From the NCBI GenBank assembly GCA_039519185.1, contig CM076849.1:112907806-112971805 (forward strand): 64,000 bases of DNA. Direction: 5' to 3'. Below are positions 35,227 to 45,910 of this stretch, in pieces. Position 1 is the stretch's first letter, and the number at the start of each line of letters is the position of its first letter. Made by a program: the position numbers and the translations under genes. Source of the DNA: Astragalus membranaceus (lineage: Eukaryota; Streptophyta; Magnoliopsida; Fabales; Fabaceae). The notes under the pieces were generated by a model that was not told the DNA's origin, made no database searches, and saw nothing but the letters and a program-made list of their open reading frames with translations.

Positions 35227-37741
35227 TGTAACACCCTAAATATTTAATTAATTTATTAATTAAGTATTTAGGAATGTAAATTAATTAATTGAATATAATT
35301 TAATTATTAGAAATTATACTAATACGTGTAGGTGGTATTAGAAGGTGGAGGTGCCAAATTAGATGGACTTGGGCTTAAGTGAGAAGCCCAAGCCCATGAC
35401 ATCTTGTCATATGCGAAGTAGCAAGGCGCCTAGGGGTTAGGGTTTCCTTGCTAGCATTTGCGAAAACTTGAGAAATAGAGAAAAGAGAGGAGAGGAGCGC
35501 CGTTGGAGAGGAGAAGAGGAGAAGAGCAAGTCGCACATCCAAGGAGAGGGAAGGGGCGTGAATTGTTGTCGTGGTTCCGTTCGTGACCGTCTCTAGGGCT
35601 CCTATTCTTCAAATTCGAGGTAAGGGGATGTCCTATCAATTCTTATAATGATTCCTATGATAGATCCTAAGTAGTGATGGCCTAAATGAACCATGATCTT
35701 GACTATGTTGCGAAATCCATGTTTTGTTGTTGCTATATGCGTGATCCATGTTTGTGCTTGGGATTGTTGTTGATTTCGATGGTTGGTGTATAATTTTGAT
35801 AATTTCAATGTGTATCCATGATGGTTGTAATGTGTGTTGTGATTGGTTCAAGTAACAATTTGAGAAAAATGATGTTTGTGCTGAAATTGTGTGAAATTCT
35901 GGTGCTGGAAGTGTTTTGGGCGCCAGGCGCCCTGTGCTGGGCGCCAAGGGCGCCAGTGCGCATTGCAGTGTGCGTGGGTGGGCGCTGGGTGCCAGCGCTG
36001 GGCGCTGAGCGCCCGTGTGCGTGTGTGCGTGTGTAGCGCTGGGTGCCAGCGCTGGGCGCTGGGTGCCAGCGCTGGGCGCTGGGTGCCAGCGCTGGGCGCT
36101 GGGTGCCAGCGCTGGGCCCTGAGCACCGTGTGTTGTGTGTTGCGCGTTGCGTGTTGCGCTAAGGCGCTGGGTGCCAGCGCTGGGCGCTGAGCGCCCGTGT
36201 GTGTATGTTGCTTGTTGCGCCAAGGCGCTGGGTGCCAGGCGCCGGGCGCCCATGTGTGCGTGTTGCGTTTTTGCTGGGCGCTGGGCGCCAGGTGCCTGGG
36301 CGCTGGGCGCCCATGGCGCCAGTTTTTCAGGATGTTCCCAAAATATTTTCGAAAACTGTTTTCGCTATATCTTTTGACTCGGACATCCGTTTTGAACGTT
36401 TCTAAAAGCGTTGTGAAGCATTTTCAGTTGCCTATCGGCGTGTCCCATTTTTAAAAATAAAAACTTATTATTTCTGAAGGTTGATGGGGCGCCCCAAGTG
36501 GCTGTTCCCGGTGATCGTTGCTGTGACAATGAAAAGATGTTTTGGGTGTCTTTAAAAATTCTCTTTTGCGTATGGCTAGTGGTTTTAACGATTTAGTGTC
36601 AAAAATGATGATTTTGACGATGATGCCCTTAGTGGCTAGTTAAATGACTGTTTTGCCCTTGGTGACTAATATTATTTATAATGACGTGTAAATGACTATT
36701 TTGCCCTTGGTGGCTAATATTATTTATAATGACGCGTAAATGACTGTTTTGCCCTTGGTGGCTAATATTATTTTATAATGATGTATAAATGACGATGATG
36801 CCCTTGGTGGCTAGTAAATGACGTTTTGCCCTCAGTGGCTATTGTTTGAGTTGATGATGTTTATGTATAAGTGACGATGAAACCCAGTGACGTTTGAGGC
36901 CCGAATGGCTAAGTGATGTTAAGGCCTAAATGGCTAAGTGATGTTGTGGTGTAAATTGTGAATTGACAGGTGCTGTGCTTCTTGTGAACAAATGGGTAAG
37001 TGACGGGTCACATGGTTGACCGTGATTGTGTGATTTGTGCGTGGTGCATGTTATAGTGTCTCATGCATCCCATGTGCATAAACCCAGTGACGTTTTGAGG
37101 CCCAAAAGGCTAAGTGACGATGAGGCCATAATGGCTAAGCGACGTTTGTGAAAAGGTACCTCATGCATATGCCCGCGAGTGGGTTGCATTTCATATGCCT
37201 ACATGACATAGTGATGAGTTATTGTAGTGATGTGATTGATGATTGTGATGTGATTAATTTAGAGCTGTGACTTGACTTATTATTTATCATGTGATTTATT
37301 ATATGAATTGAATTGGACTCACCCTTCTGTTTGAATGTTACCCCCATGCGGTAACGTGCGGGTGATTGCGAGTGAAGGACTAGGTACCTTCACTAATTCA
37401 AGTCGAGTCGTCACGCTCTGATACGTAGCACTCAGGGGGGGACGAACTTAATGTTATGATTGATTTTGGTTGTTATGTTTTGTTGACAATTCAGTTTTAT
37501 TTCATTATTCCGCTGCGTAGTTGATTTTATTGACGTTAAGTTTTATTGCGATGATAACTGTGGTTTTGAGATTCGCCTTTTAGTGATGTGCTACGTAATA
37601 CTTGGTTATTATGTTTTTGAGCTGTTTTATTGAGAAGTGTAGTTTTATTGAAGCATGTGTAACATTCCTCGTGCGAAACAAAATTTTGAAAAACTCTGAT
37701 ATTTTTCCAATTAAATTAAGGGGTAGAAGAGGGGTGTTACA
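35227..37741 (+). mobile_element. S7: solo gypsy LTR, 2515 bp
   Basis: TGTAACACCCTAAATATTTA ... GAGGGGTGTTACA with perfect CTACC duplications (35222-35226 and 37742-37746). No internal region is present, so the element was lost by LTR-LTR recombination. It holds a GGCGCC-rich block (35918-36325) with a 20-bp tandem repeat, the CTTTTGACTCGG segment (36371-36382) and a minisatellite of about 60 bp (36610-36850). It splits the last exon of the second CACTA gene. Confidence 0.95.
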
Positions 37742-38069
37742 CTACCCGCCGCCGCCAAAGCAGTATTACTATCAGCAGCAGTATGCACCCCAGTATCCCC
37801 AGCCGTATGCACCCCAATATCCCCCGCAGTATGCACCGCAGTATGCGCCATTCCAGCCATACCAGCAGCAGCATCAGTCACCCCGCCAGCCATACCAGCA
37901 GCCCCAACATCAGTCACCCCTGATCCAGCCAAACCAGCACTACCCCCAGCAGCGGTCACCCCCGCAGGACATTGATCTTAATGTCCAAATGTCATCGCTT
38001 AGTGCTTTACTTCAAGATGATACATATTATAATAATGTTGATGACATTGACCGGCAGGGACCCCAGTAG

Positions 38070-38225
38070 CTTTAGATTATTTTATTTTTTTGTATAGATA
38101 TTTTATTAATTGTATGAATATTTTTTTGGTGATAATATTTTACTGCTTTTCCCAATTTTTATTTTTTTAAATTAAAAATTAATTAGTTATTGAATTTTAT
38201 TTTTTTATCAATAATTAAAAAAATT
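38070..38225. other. AT-rich sequence after the CACTA gene
   Basis: A/T runs only; no CACTA terminus or gene seen. It separates the CACTA coding end from the plant-mobile-domain pseudogene. Confidence 0.5.
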
Positions 38226-38781
38226 AATAAAATAATGTCAAAGAGCAGTTGTTTGAGTGTTGGTATTTTGGTAAGAGCCTCAAGAAGATCACTTTCATTA
38301 TTATCGAGGATTTTCTTAAGATCTTCGGAAAAAGGGATTGGTATCCACCCCAGAACTTGATGAAGCACCTCTGGATGAAGATTTTGATTTCGTTTTGGAG
38401 GTGGAGAGGGTAAGAATATATTTTCTCAAAGTGGAAACGAGGCCTATGACAGCCAAGTCAAGGGTGGGTACCATGACAGTCACTGAAGCAACCCGTGTTG
38501 CAGTAGACATCGGTGGATAATGGATTGAGGTCAAGGGGTTCGAGTTCTGTTCAGTTTTATCGACGTTCTCAGGTTTGTCTTGCGCTATTGACTTTGGGGA
38601 AAGAGAGGGAACGAAGTAGCAAGAATTCTCCGAGTCTCTTGTATAAGAAAAGCGTCTATAACATGTTAAAATAATACTGAGAAAAAAGAAATCTTAAACT
38701 ATAAGTAATACAAGAGAATTACCTCTGAGTTTGTGTCAGAAGAAGGGATTTCGGCAAAGTCAATCTCTATAGGAGCAGAAG
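38226..38781 (-). pseudogene. Plant-mobile-domain-like pseudogene, C-terminal part
   Basis: On the minus strand, SAPIEIDFAEIPSSDTNSE continues directly from the segment at 40410 once solo LTR S8 is removed. A probable intron and a Ser/Lys-rich tail (STSKTKSKSSSRGASSSSG, near 38400-38350) follow, then IPFSEDLKKILDNNESDLL. The low-complexity Ser-rich tail fits the variable C-terminus of plant-mobile-domain proteins. On its own this part would not be recognisable; the call depends on continuity with the other two parts. Confidence 0.55.
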
Positions 38782-40409
38782 TGTAACATCCCCGATTTTG
38801 CTAATTTTGTTGATTGAAATTAGCATGAGATTATGAGTTAATTGATTTGCTAAATTATATATGTTAGCTTAATTAATTATTTATAAGGTGATGGTTATGG
38901 ATTAAGTAAATTAATTATGTGTTTGATTACTTAATTGTATGAGTCATGTGATCTATTGATTTATCGGTTAAATTATTTGGGGATTTGACGAGATTTGAGG
39001 ACAGGGATATTTTGGTCATTTCCTAGTGTTGAATCACCTTCAGCTCACAAATGTTAAAAACACCCAAACACCCCTTTGGTTTCAGCAAAACTGAAAGCTT
39101 ATAAGTTAGAAGTGTAATAGGGTAATTATGTATTAAGGGTAACTTAGTAATTGGAAATAAGTAAGTGACGGCAAAAATATCTTTTCCACCCACTTTAAAC
39201 CTATTCAGCTGAGGCACTTCCCCTAACCCACCTCACTTGCATCCAATTCAGAAAAAATTCAGAAGAAAGAATAGAGAGAAAGAGATAAGGGGTCGCGAGA
39301 GAGAGGAAGAGAAGGAGAGGAGGGGAAATTCTGAAACTTGAATGCATGTGAGGGTCCTTTGCACCATTCTTCTCCATTTTCAATTCTCCACACATTGATA
39401 CTAAATTCAGAAGCCAATCCTTCCTCTTTCATCATTCTCCATTTTCGGATTTAAGCTCCAAGCTTGGCCCTTAATGGAGTTCTCATCTTGCATGTGATTT
39501 TGGGAACTTGATGGGTAGATTCTAGCTAAGTTCAGAAGCTACATTGCTCATTGGGGCATTTTGGGAAGAGGTTCAGTAGCTAGAAGCTTTAGGATATGAA
39601 GTTGGAAGAGTTTTAGTGACCGTAGGAGCAAGAGGAGCCGTCCGAGGATAGTTCGTGAGTTACGGTTTTCGATCCGAGAAGCTTCGTCGTGGTTGTGTGC
39701 GATTTTCATCGCAACCGGTGAGTTCTACTCACTCTTAGGATCGTTTTTGTGTTTCTGAAATGAACGTTATGTGACTGAGTTCGTGAATGTTCTGTCGTCC
39801 GAAAGTTTTTAAGAGTCGAAAACCGTTATTGTGAAAACTATGTATTTGGTGTTTCGGAATGAATTACTCAATGCTTGATATTTGATTGCTATTGTTTGGA
39901 CTGGAATATTGTCTGGTATTGTCTGTGTTTAGGTTGGATTTTGATCGGAATACGGATTGGACTCGAACAAGAATAAACGGACCGAGAGTCATTGTGAGGG
40001 GTTACGGTAGAACTCACTGAGATAATGTTTATCTCACCCTTTATATGTTGTTGTTTTACAGATACTCAGGGAAAGAACAAGGCAAGGAAGCATGGTTGAT
40101 GAGACCTTAGGGAGAGCATGAAGTTTTAAACTTATGTTCATGATTTTTTTCCCTTAGTGATTGTACTTCGATTTGATGAATTGTACTAGCTACCAGTTAA
40201 TGATCGTTTCCACTATTTTCTTGTTGTTGGATATTGAACAATAGGAATTGTTATGATTCGGATGTCTTGAGCTATGTATAATTCTTGATTTTGGATTAAG
40301 TTTAAGAGTTTTTAGTTTGTTCAATATCTAAAACAGGAAATTTTACTCTGATGAATGCCATTTCGTGCGTCTTAGCATTTCTACAAGTTAGAAATATTAG
40401 GGTGTTACA
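38782..40409 (+). mobile_element. S8: solo LTR, 1628 bp
   Basis: TGTAACATCCCCGATTTTGC ... TTAGGGTGTTACA, gypsy-type termini similar to the G1 and G10 LTRs (TTCTACAAGTTAGAA against TTCTACATGTTAGA). Flanks are AGAAG and CTAAG, which share only three of five positions, so the duplication has mutated or the exact end is off by a base. Removing it restores an open frame in the surrounding pseudogene, which supports the boundaries. Confidence 0.82.
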
Positions 40410-41361
40410 CTAAGAGATGAAGAAAGTGACACTTTGAAGGCACCTGCTTCTTCAAACTGGCTTAGGTGGTGCGACTACTTTCGAAGAGGAATCTGACTCA
40501 CTCAAAGATGAAGTCTTAGAAGACCTAAAATTTTTGGTTTGTGTTGAGGAGGCAGAAACAGGTTCTGCAAAATATGTAAAAGTCAACCGAAGCAGACGGC
40601 TAAAGAGAAGTCAAATGAGTCAAAATACAAGTTGAGAGTTTACCTTTCCTTTTAAGGCGTGTGATAGGCTCCTTCTTCTTCAAAAAATTGGCTATGTTGT
40701 GCTCGAGAGAGGGTTGAATTTTGCCGAAGTAGTCCTTTTACCATGCATCGCAAGTTCTTGATTTAAAGAACGATGATGGTTCGAAAGGAAGGGGATGAAG
40801 TTCGGAAAGCTTGCCTTATATCTTCGAGAATACTTTTTGGAAGACGTCTACAATGTTTGGTATCTAAATGGTGAGGTAACTATCATTAGTGGCCAAATCC
40901 CTATAAGGCAAACATTGACTTAGTCCAAATTGACAAGAGAATAATTGAGGATGAATTACAAAGACTTTGATGTCATGATTCTTTAAATAGTAAATGAAAC
41001 AGTGATGTCTAAAAATCCTCTGCCAAAGGGCAAACATAGAGGTTTCGACAGGAGAAGTGAAAGGGATTTGAAACCATTATGGACCTATTTTCCTTTGAGG
41101 AAATGGAGCGAAAGTCGTTCTAAACTGCATCATGCATTGAAATGAAATTAAATGCTCAAGGAAGGCTTGTTTCGAAGTGCCTTTTGGGATGCATTCAGTA
41201 AGACCAAAACAAGTTAAGTGGTCAGGGAATGTTGGTGGAACAGTTGAAAGCTTGTGGCTTCGAAACATAGCGTCTAGCTCGAATTGAAGGAACCAAAGAG
41301 CACCTTTAATGATTTTAAGTTTCTGTTCATCCCTTAAACTTTGAACAGCCTCCGTAAGTCC
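40410..41361 (-). pseudogene. Plant-mobile-domain-like pseudogene, middle part
   Basis: Minus-strand reading from 41361: LTEAVQSLRDEQK, GALWFLQFELDAMF, then TFPDHLTCFGLTECIPKGT, QAFLEHLISFQCM, FVIHPQLFSCQFGLSQCLPY and IANFLKKKEPITRLKRK. Next comes a Ser-rich segment (near 40500). These match, in order, features I know from plant-mobile-domain (PMD, aminotransferase-like) proteins, including the FGLSQ(C/M)-P motif and a C-terminal basic stretch. Several stops and frame changes are present. It is cut at 41361 by copia C9 and at 40409 by S8. Confidence 0.65.
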
Positions 41362-41653
41362 TATTGAGATATGCTTTGTAATTCAATTGCTTGTAAATAT
41401 AGGTAGGCTCTAGTAATACAGACAGGTGTAGTAAGTAAGCCTATTACGGGCCTAGTCGAAAGTGTGGGCCTGGTCGAAATCATGGGCCTAGCTTATCTAT
41501 ATATATACGTAGTAGCATGTACAATGACATAATTCTTATGAAGAACGATTTTACAATAATTCAGTTTTACTGCATCATTGTCTTGCCCTACCTTTCTCTT
41601 CTCTCAAGCACTTTTGCTCTTTTCCCTCTCCCCTTTCGCCGTTTTCCCCAACA
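41362..41653 (+). repeat. C9 5' LTR, 292 bp, TA...CA ends
   Basis: Begins TATTGAGATATGC and ends TTTTCCCCAACA. The TSD position places the first bases as TA, not TG, and the 3' LTR agrees. A TATATATATA box lies at 41498-41507. Confidence 0.93.
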
Positions 41654-41656
41654 AAC

Positions 41657-41669
41657 TGGTATAAAGAGC
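41657..41669 (+). other. C9 primer-binding site, degenerate
   Basis: TGGTATAAAGAGC, three bases after the LTR. It resembles the iMet site TGGTATCAGAGC with a substitution and one extra base. Confidence 0.7.
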
Positions 41670-41700
41670 TTTAAAGATCCTTCAAGATCCTTCAAGACTC

Positions 41701-44700
41701 ATGGCAACGCGTGATAACTCTGGTGGAGGTATTCCGGGGAACCTCCCCATCTTTCATGGAAAGGATTACGAACGGTGGTGCGCGCAGATGAAGGTCCTGT
41801 TTCGGTATCAAGATGTTCTTGATGTCGTGAATGATGGTGTTCCCCCATTGGCAGCAAACGCCACTGAAACAGTGAGGAACAACCACCATTCGCTCAGAAA
41901 GAAAGATGGAAAAGGGTTGTTCTTAATTCACCAAAGTGTTGATTCCAACATCCTAAACCTGATCATTGATTGCGATTCAGCAAAGGCAGCGTGGGATGTC
42001 CTCAAGAACTCGTATGGAGGAGCAGATAGACTGAAGAAGATACGCCTACAGTCGCTCAGAAAACAGTACGACGCCTTGAAGATGAAAGATGGAGAATCAA
42101 CTGGAGAATTCATTACGAGGTTAGTAGCTTTAACTAATCAAATGAAAGGCTATGGTAAGACTGTGTCGGAAACAAGTAAAGTCGAAAAGGTGCTTAGATC
42201 CTTAACCCATGAATTCGACTATGTTGTTACTGCTATTGAAGAATCCATGAACCTAGATGAATTGAAGTTTGATGAACTTCAAGGTTCCTTAGAGGCTCAT
42301 CAATTGAGAATAAGGCAGAGAAGTTCAGAGAAAGAAACTGAACAAGCCTTGTGATCATACTCCTCTAAGAAAAACTGGAAAGCAAACAACAAGAAAGAGA
42401 AGGGTAAAGAAAAGAGATCAAGCAGCAAGAAGAAAGAACAAGGATCTTTCGACAAGAAGAAGCAAGATCTGTCGAAAGTGCAGTGTTATAACTATCAGCA
42501 ATTTGGGCATTATAGGAACAAATGCAAGAACAAGAAGGTTCCTAGAGATAAAGATGCTGAAGCCAAATTTGCAAGTGATGGAGACACAGATTCTGACTCT
42601 GACTCAGAAGGGTTAATGCTAATGGCAGTCGAAGATGAGATTGAAGAAGACAATATTCATCCCAATGAAGAAATTGCTGAAAGTAGTGAGCAAAACAGTG
42701 GGAACACTTGTGATGCTCAAAATACTTGTGCAATGTGTGTGTGGCAGGGCAGTGGTAACACTGGTGATGCCTCCAACATAGCCAGCAATGATGATGAAGA
42801 ATTATACCTCATGACAGCTACTGACCCAGAATTACTGTTGTTGAAGGAAGATACAAATTCGACTGAAGAGAAGTCTGTCGAATGGTATCTCGACACAGGA
42901 TGTTCGAACCACTTGTGCTGCCACAAGGAATGGTTTGTCGAGTTAAAGCAGATAAGCAAAACAATTAGATTTGCAGACAACAGCAGAGTCACTGCAGAAG
43001 GAATTGGTACCATAAAGTTCCTGTCGAAAGATGGTAAGTGGTGCTATATTCAAGGGGTATTTTATGTACCGATGATGAAGAGCAATCTGCTAAGTATTGG
43101 GCAGATGATTGAGAAGAAATTCTCTGTCGAGATGGATAATAACTGTCTCAGCTTGTTTGATTCAAACAAGAAGATGATCCTGAAGGTGTCGATGCAGAGT
43201 AACAGAACCTTCAAGATCAAGTTGCAAGTAGTCGAAGAGAAATGCCTCAAAACTACTGTCGAAGAGGAACACTGGAAGTGGCACAGAAGATTTGGCCACC
43301 TAAACTTCAAGAGCTTGAGTCAACTACATGAAAATAAGATGGTTCATGGGTTGCCTGCAGTAAAGGTACCTGTCGAAGTATGTGAGTGTTGCTGCAAGTC
43401 AAAGCAACCCAAGAAACTCCTTCAAGTCAGAGGTGCCAAGCAGAGCAGAGAAGAAGTTGGAGGTAATATTTTCTGATGTTTGTGGTCCATTTGAGGTAAG
43501 TTCATTAGGAAGGAACAAGTACTTTGTCACCTTCATTGACGAATACACTAGAATGACATGGGTGTACTTGATTAAAAGGAAGAGTGAAGTACTGGGAGTG
43601 TTCAGAAACTTCAAGGTAATGATTGAGAAGCAAAGTGAATGTGCAATCAAAACCCTTAGAACTGATGGAGGTGGTGAGTACAACTCACATGAATTTGAAA
43701 AATTTTGTGAAAATGAAGGAATTGTACATGAAGTCACTTCACCTTACACACCTCAGCATAATGGAACTGCTGAGAGGAAAAACAGAACTATCCTCGACAT
43801 GGTGAGAAGCATGATGAAAGAAAAGAAACTTCCTCACAGTCTATGAGGAGAACTTGTAGCCACAGCAGTGTATATTCTGAATAAGTGCCCTACAAAGAGA
43901 TTGATTGGGAGGACACCTGAAGAAGCTTGGATAGGAAGAAAGCCAAGTGTCAAGCATCTCAGAATAATTGGCTCATTATGTTACAGACATGTCCCTGAGT
44001 AACAAAGAAGCAAGCTAGATGATAGCGCACAACAAATGATCCTTGTTGGCTACCATTCGACAGGAGCATACAAACTGTATGATCATGTGTCGAAGAAAAT
44101 GGTGAGAAGCAGGGATGTCATAGTAGATGAGTCGAAGCATTGGAACTGGGAAGAAGGCAATGAAAAACCTACAGTGACGGACTTCGACGAAGTTCAGGAT
44201 CTAGATGATCATAATGAAGCCCCTGAAACCGAAGAACCTGAAGAACCCATTGCTGTCGAACCTATCAGAAGGTCACAGAGGGAAAGGCAGAGATCAGTAA
44301 GGCTAGAAGGATTCGACACGTTCCCAGACTCTGCTATTACAGCCGAGGGAGACCTGACACACTTCGCACTGATGGCTGAAGCAGAACCAGTGAACCTGGA
44401 GCAAGCCTTGAATCACAAACAGTGGAAGGAAGCCATGATTTACGAGTTGAAGTCAATAGAGAAAAATGGTACTTGGAAGCTAGTCGAACTTCCAAAGCAG
44501 AAGAAGGCAATAGCTGTGAAATGGGTCTACAAGACCAAAGTCAAACCTAATGGAGAAGTGGCCAAGTATAAGGCCAGGTTAGTAGCCAAAGGTTTCCTGC
44601 AGAAACCTGGTTTGGATTTCAATGAAGTCTTTGCCCCTGTAGCCAGAATCGAAACAATAAGATTGGTAGTGGCATTGGCAAGTCACAGAGGCTGGCCCCT

Positions 44701-45489
44701 ACATCAACTTGATGTAAAGTCAGCATTTCTCAATGGACCTCTGGGAGGAAGTCTATGTTTGCCAACCACCTGGTTTTGAGTCGAAGGGACAAGAAGACAA
44801 GGTATTCAAGCTTGAGAAGGCCCTATATGGACTCAAGCAAGCACCAAGGGCATGGAACAAGAGAATTGATTGTTTTCTCTTAGCTCAAAAGTTCATTAGA
44901 TGCACCAATGAACATGGTGTATATGTTAAGAAGAATGGAACTTCGACTCAATTGCTACTGTGCCTGTATGTAGATGATCTACAAGTAACTGGCAGCAATG
45001 AGGTCGAAGTCGAAGCCTTTAAGAAAGTGATGATGTCTGAGTTCGAAATGAGTGATCTAGGACATTTATCATATTTCTTAGGAATGGAATTTACAGAGTC
45101 GAAGAAGGGAATATTTCTGCATCAGTCAAAGTATGCAGCTGATATCCTGAAAAGATTCGACATGATCAACTGTAAGGAGGTTTCGACACCAACTGACACA
45201 AGCAACAAGCTGTCGAAAGATGATGAAGGGATTGAAGTAGATGCCACCCTCTACAAACAGATTGTGGGATCCCTGAGGTACATGTGCAACACTCGACCTG
45301 ACATTATGTTTAGTGTCGGAATGATCAACAGATTCATGGAGAAGCCAAAAAGCTCCCATCTAGTAGCTGCAAAAAGAGTGCTAAGGTATATAAGGGAACA
45401 CAAAGTTATGGTATTCTCTTCCCTAGCAAGTCTGAGTCGAAGAATAGCGCTGAAGTGTTTGGTTACACAGACTCCGACTGGAGTGGAGA
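41701..45489 (+). pseudogene. C9 gag-pol, several stops and frameshifts
   Basis: ATG 41701 (MATRDNSGGGIPGN). The UBN2-type gag (FHGKDYERWCAQMKVLF; AWDVLKNSYGG) is closed by a TGA at 42352-42354, with the same frame resuming. The zinc knuckle reads CYNYQQFGHYRNKC, so its second Cys is Tyr. Protease shows WYLDTGCSNH (about 42890). The integrase finger is WHRRFGHLNFKSL (about 43276) and the core is FSDVCGPF, LRTDGGGEY, HNGTAERKNRT. RT shows KARLVAKGF, DVKSAFLNGP, ALYGLKQAPRAW and the catalytic LYVDDLQVTG. Frame changes occur near 43430, 44745 and 45400; further stops are at 43844 and near 44000. It is cut in RNase H at 45495 by G10 and resumes at 57773. Confidence 0.93.
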
Positions 45490-45501
45490 CAAGATGTAAC
45501 A

Positions 45502-45808
45502 TCCTGGGCCCTTTTCTTACTTAGTAGGCTACCCAGCGATACACTCATGATCTTCTCTACCCCCCATGTAGAGTTTTTGCCTTCCGTGGGAATCGAACCA
45601 TGTACCCTGAGGCTTAGGTACATGTTCAATGCATTCCCACTACCAATTGATCTAGTAGTTCAATTGGTAGTGGGAATGCATTGAGCATGTACCTAAGCCT
45701 CAGGGTACATAGTTCGATTCCCACGGAAGGCAAAAACTCTACATGGGGGGTAGAGAAGATCATGAGTGCGTCGCTGGGTAGCCTACTAAGTAAGAAAAGG
45801 GTCCAGGA
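45502..45808. repeat. 307-bp palindrome of two head-to-head tRNA-derived (SINE-like) units
   Basis: Left arm 45502-45650 and right arm 45660-45808 are inverted copies with few mismatches, separated by a 9-nt loop (45651-45659). Each arm carries an A-box-like TAGTTCAATTGG (45656-45667 in the right arm) and a B-box-like AGTTCGATTCC (45711-45721), spaced as in RNA polymerase III promoters. The B-box flanks cannot form a proper T-stem, so this is tRNA-derived rather than a tRNA gene. SINE identity is inference; no A- or T-rich tail is evident. Confidence 0.75.
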
Positions 45809-45910
45809 GGTTATAAAAAAGGCGAGAACATGCGGGTGAAATATCCCTATCTGTTCGATTGAGGTACGTTTTGTCAATTTTGAGGACAAAATTTTTAAAG
45901 TTGGGGTGAT

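Larger units (their letters stand above)
30057..38069 (+). mobile_element. CACTA (En/Spm) element, coding part
   Basis: Two transposon genes in the order usual for plant CACTA elements: a TNP2 transposase (30057-33543) and a second plant-transposase gene (about 33650-38069), the latter split by a solo LTR. Limits given are those of the coding remains. No CACTA termini are visible at either side, so both ends are probably lost or diverged. Confidence 0.85.
33650..38069 (+). pseudogene. CACTA second gene (plant transposase Ptta/En/Spm type), split by solo LTR
   Basis: Probable exons: about 33650-33724 (PDGRIILQIVGDS), 33883-34017 (FIPSKASATAITKTI), 34122-34400 (YPGEQAAVERVFHKRC ... STWAEFNEYWQTEAFK), 34561-34664 (LPELHCHMHMVEETGEYA), 34753-35226 and 37747-38069. 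GT-AG borders fit at 33725, 34018-34121, 34401-34560 and 34665-34752. The motif order matches the plant transposase family associated with En/Spm elements. The last part is coiled-coil-like, then Pro/Gln/Tyr-rich (PQYAPQYAPFQPYQQQ), ending at TAG 38067. Breaks: a stop in the second exon (TGA near 33959), TAA 35085-35087, and the LTR insertion. The Pro/Gln-rich tail on the far side of the LTR joins in frame once the LTR and one CTACC are removed. Confidence 0.85.

Noticed and set aside
35848..36377. Overlapping Cys/Gly/Arg/Ala-rich frames in the S7 GC block (also 48060-48930 and 55130-55990 in G11)
   Set aside because: Frames are open on both strands because of GGCGCC repeats; they are composition artefacts within LTRs.
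38226..38781. 3' end of the CACTA element
   Set aside because: The minus-strand reading continues in frame from the PMD pseudogene after S8 is removed, and no CACTA terminus is present.
45656..45735. A functional tRNA gene
   Set aside because: A- and B-box motifs are present, but the bases around the B box cannot form a five-pair T-stem and no acceptor stem is found.
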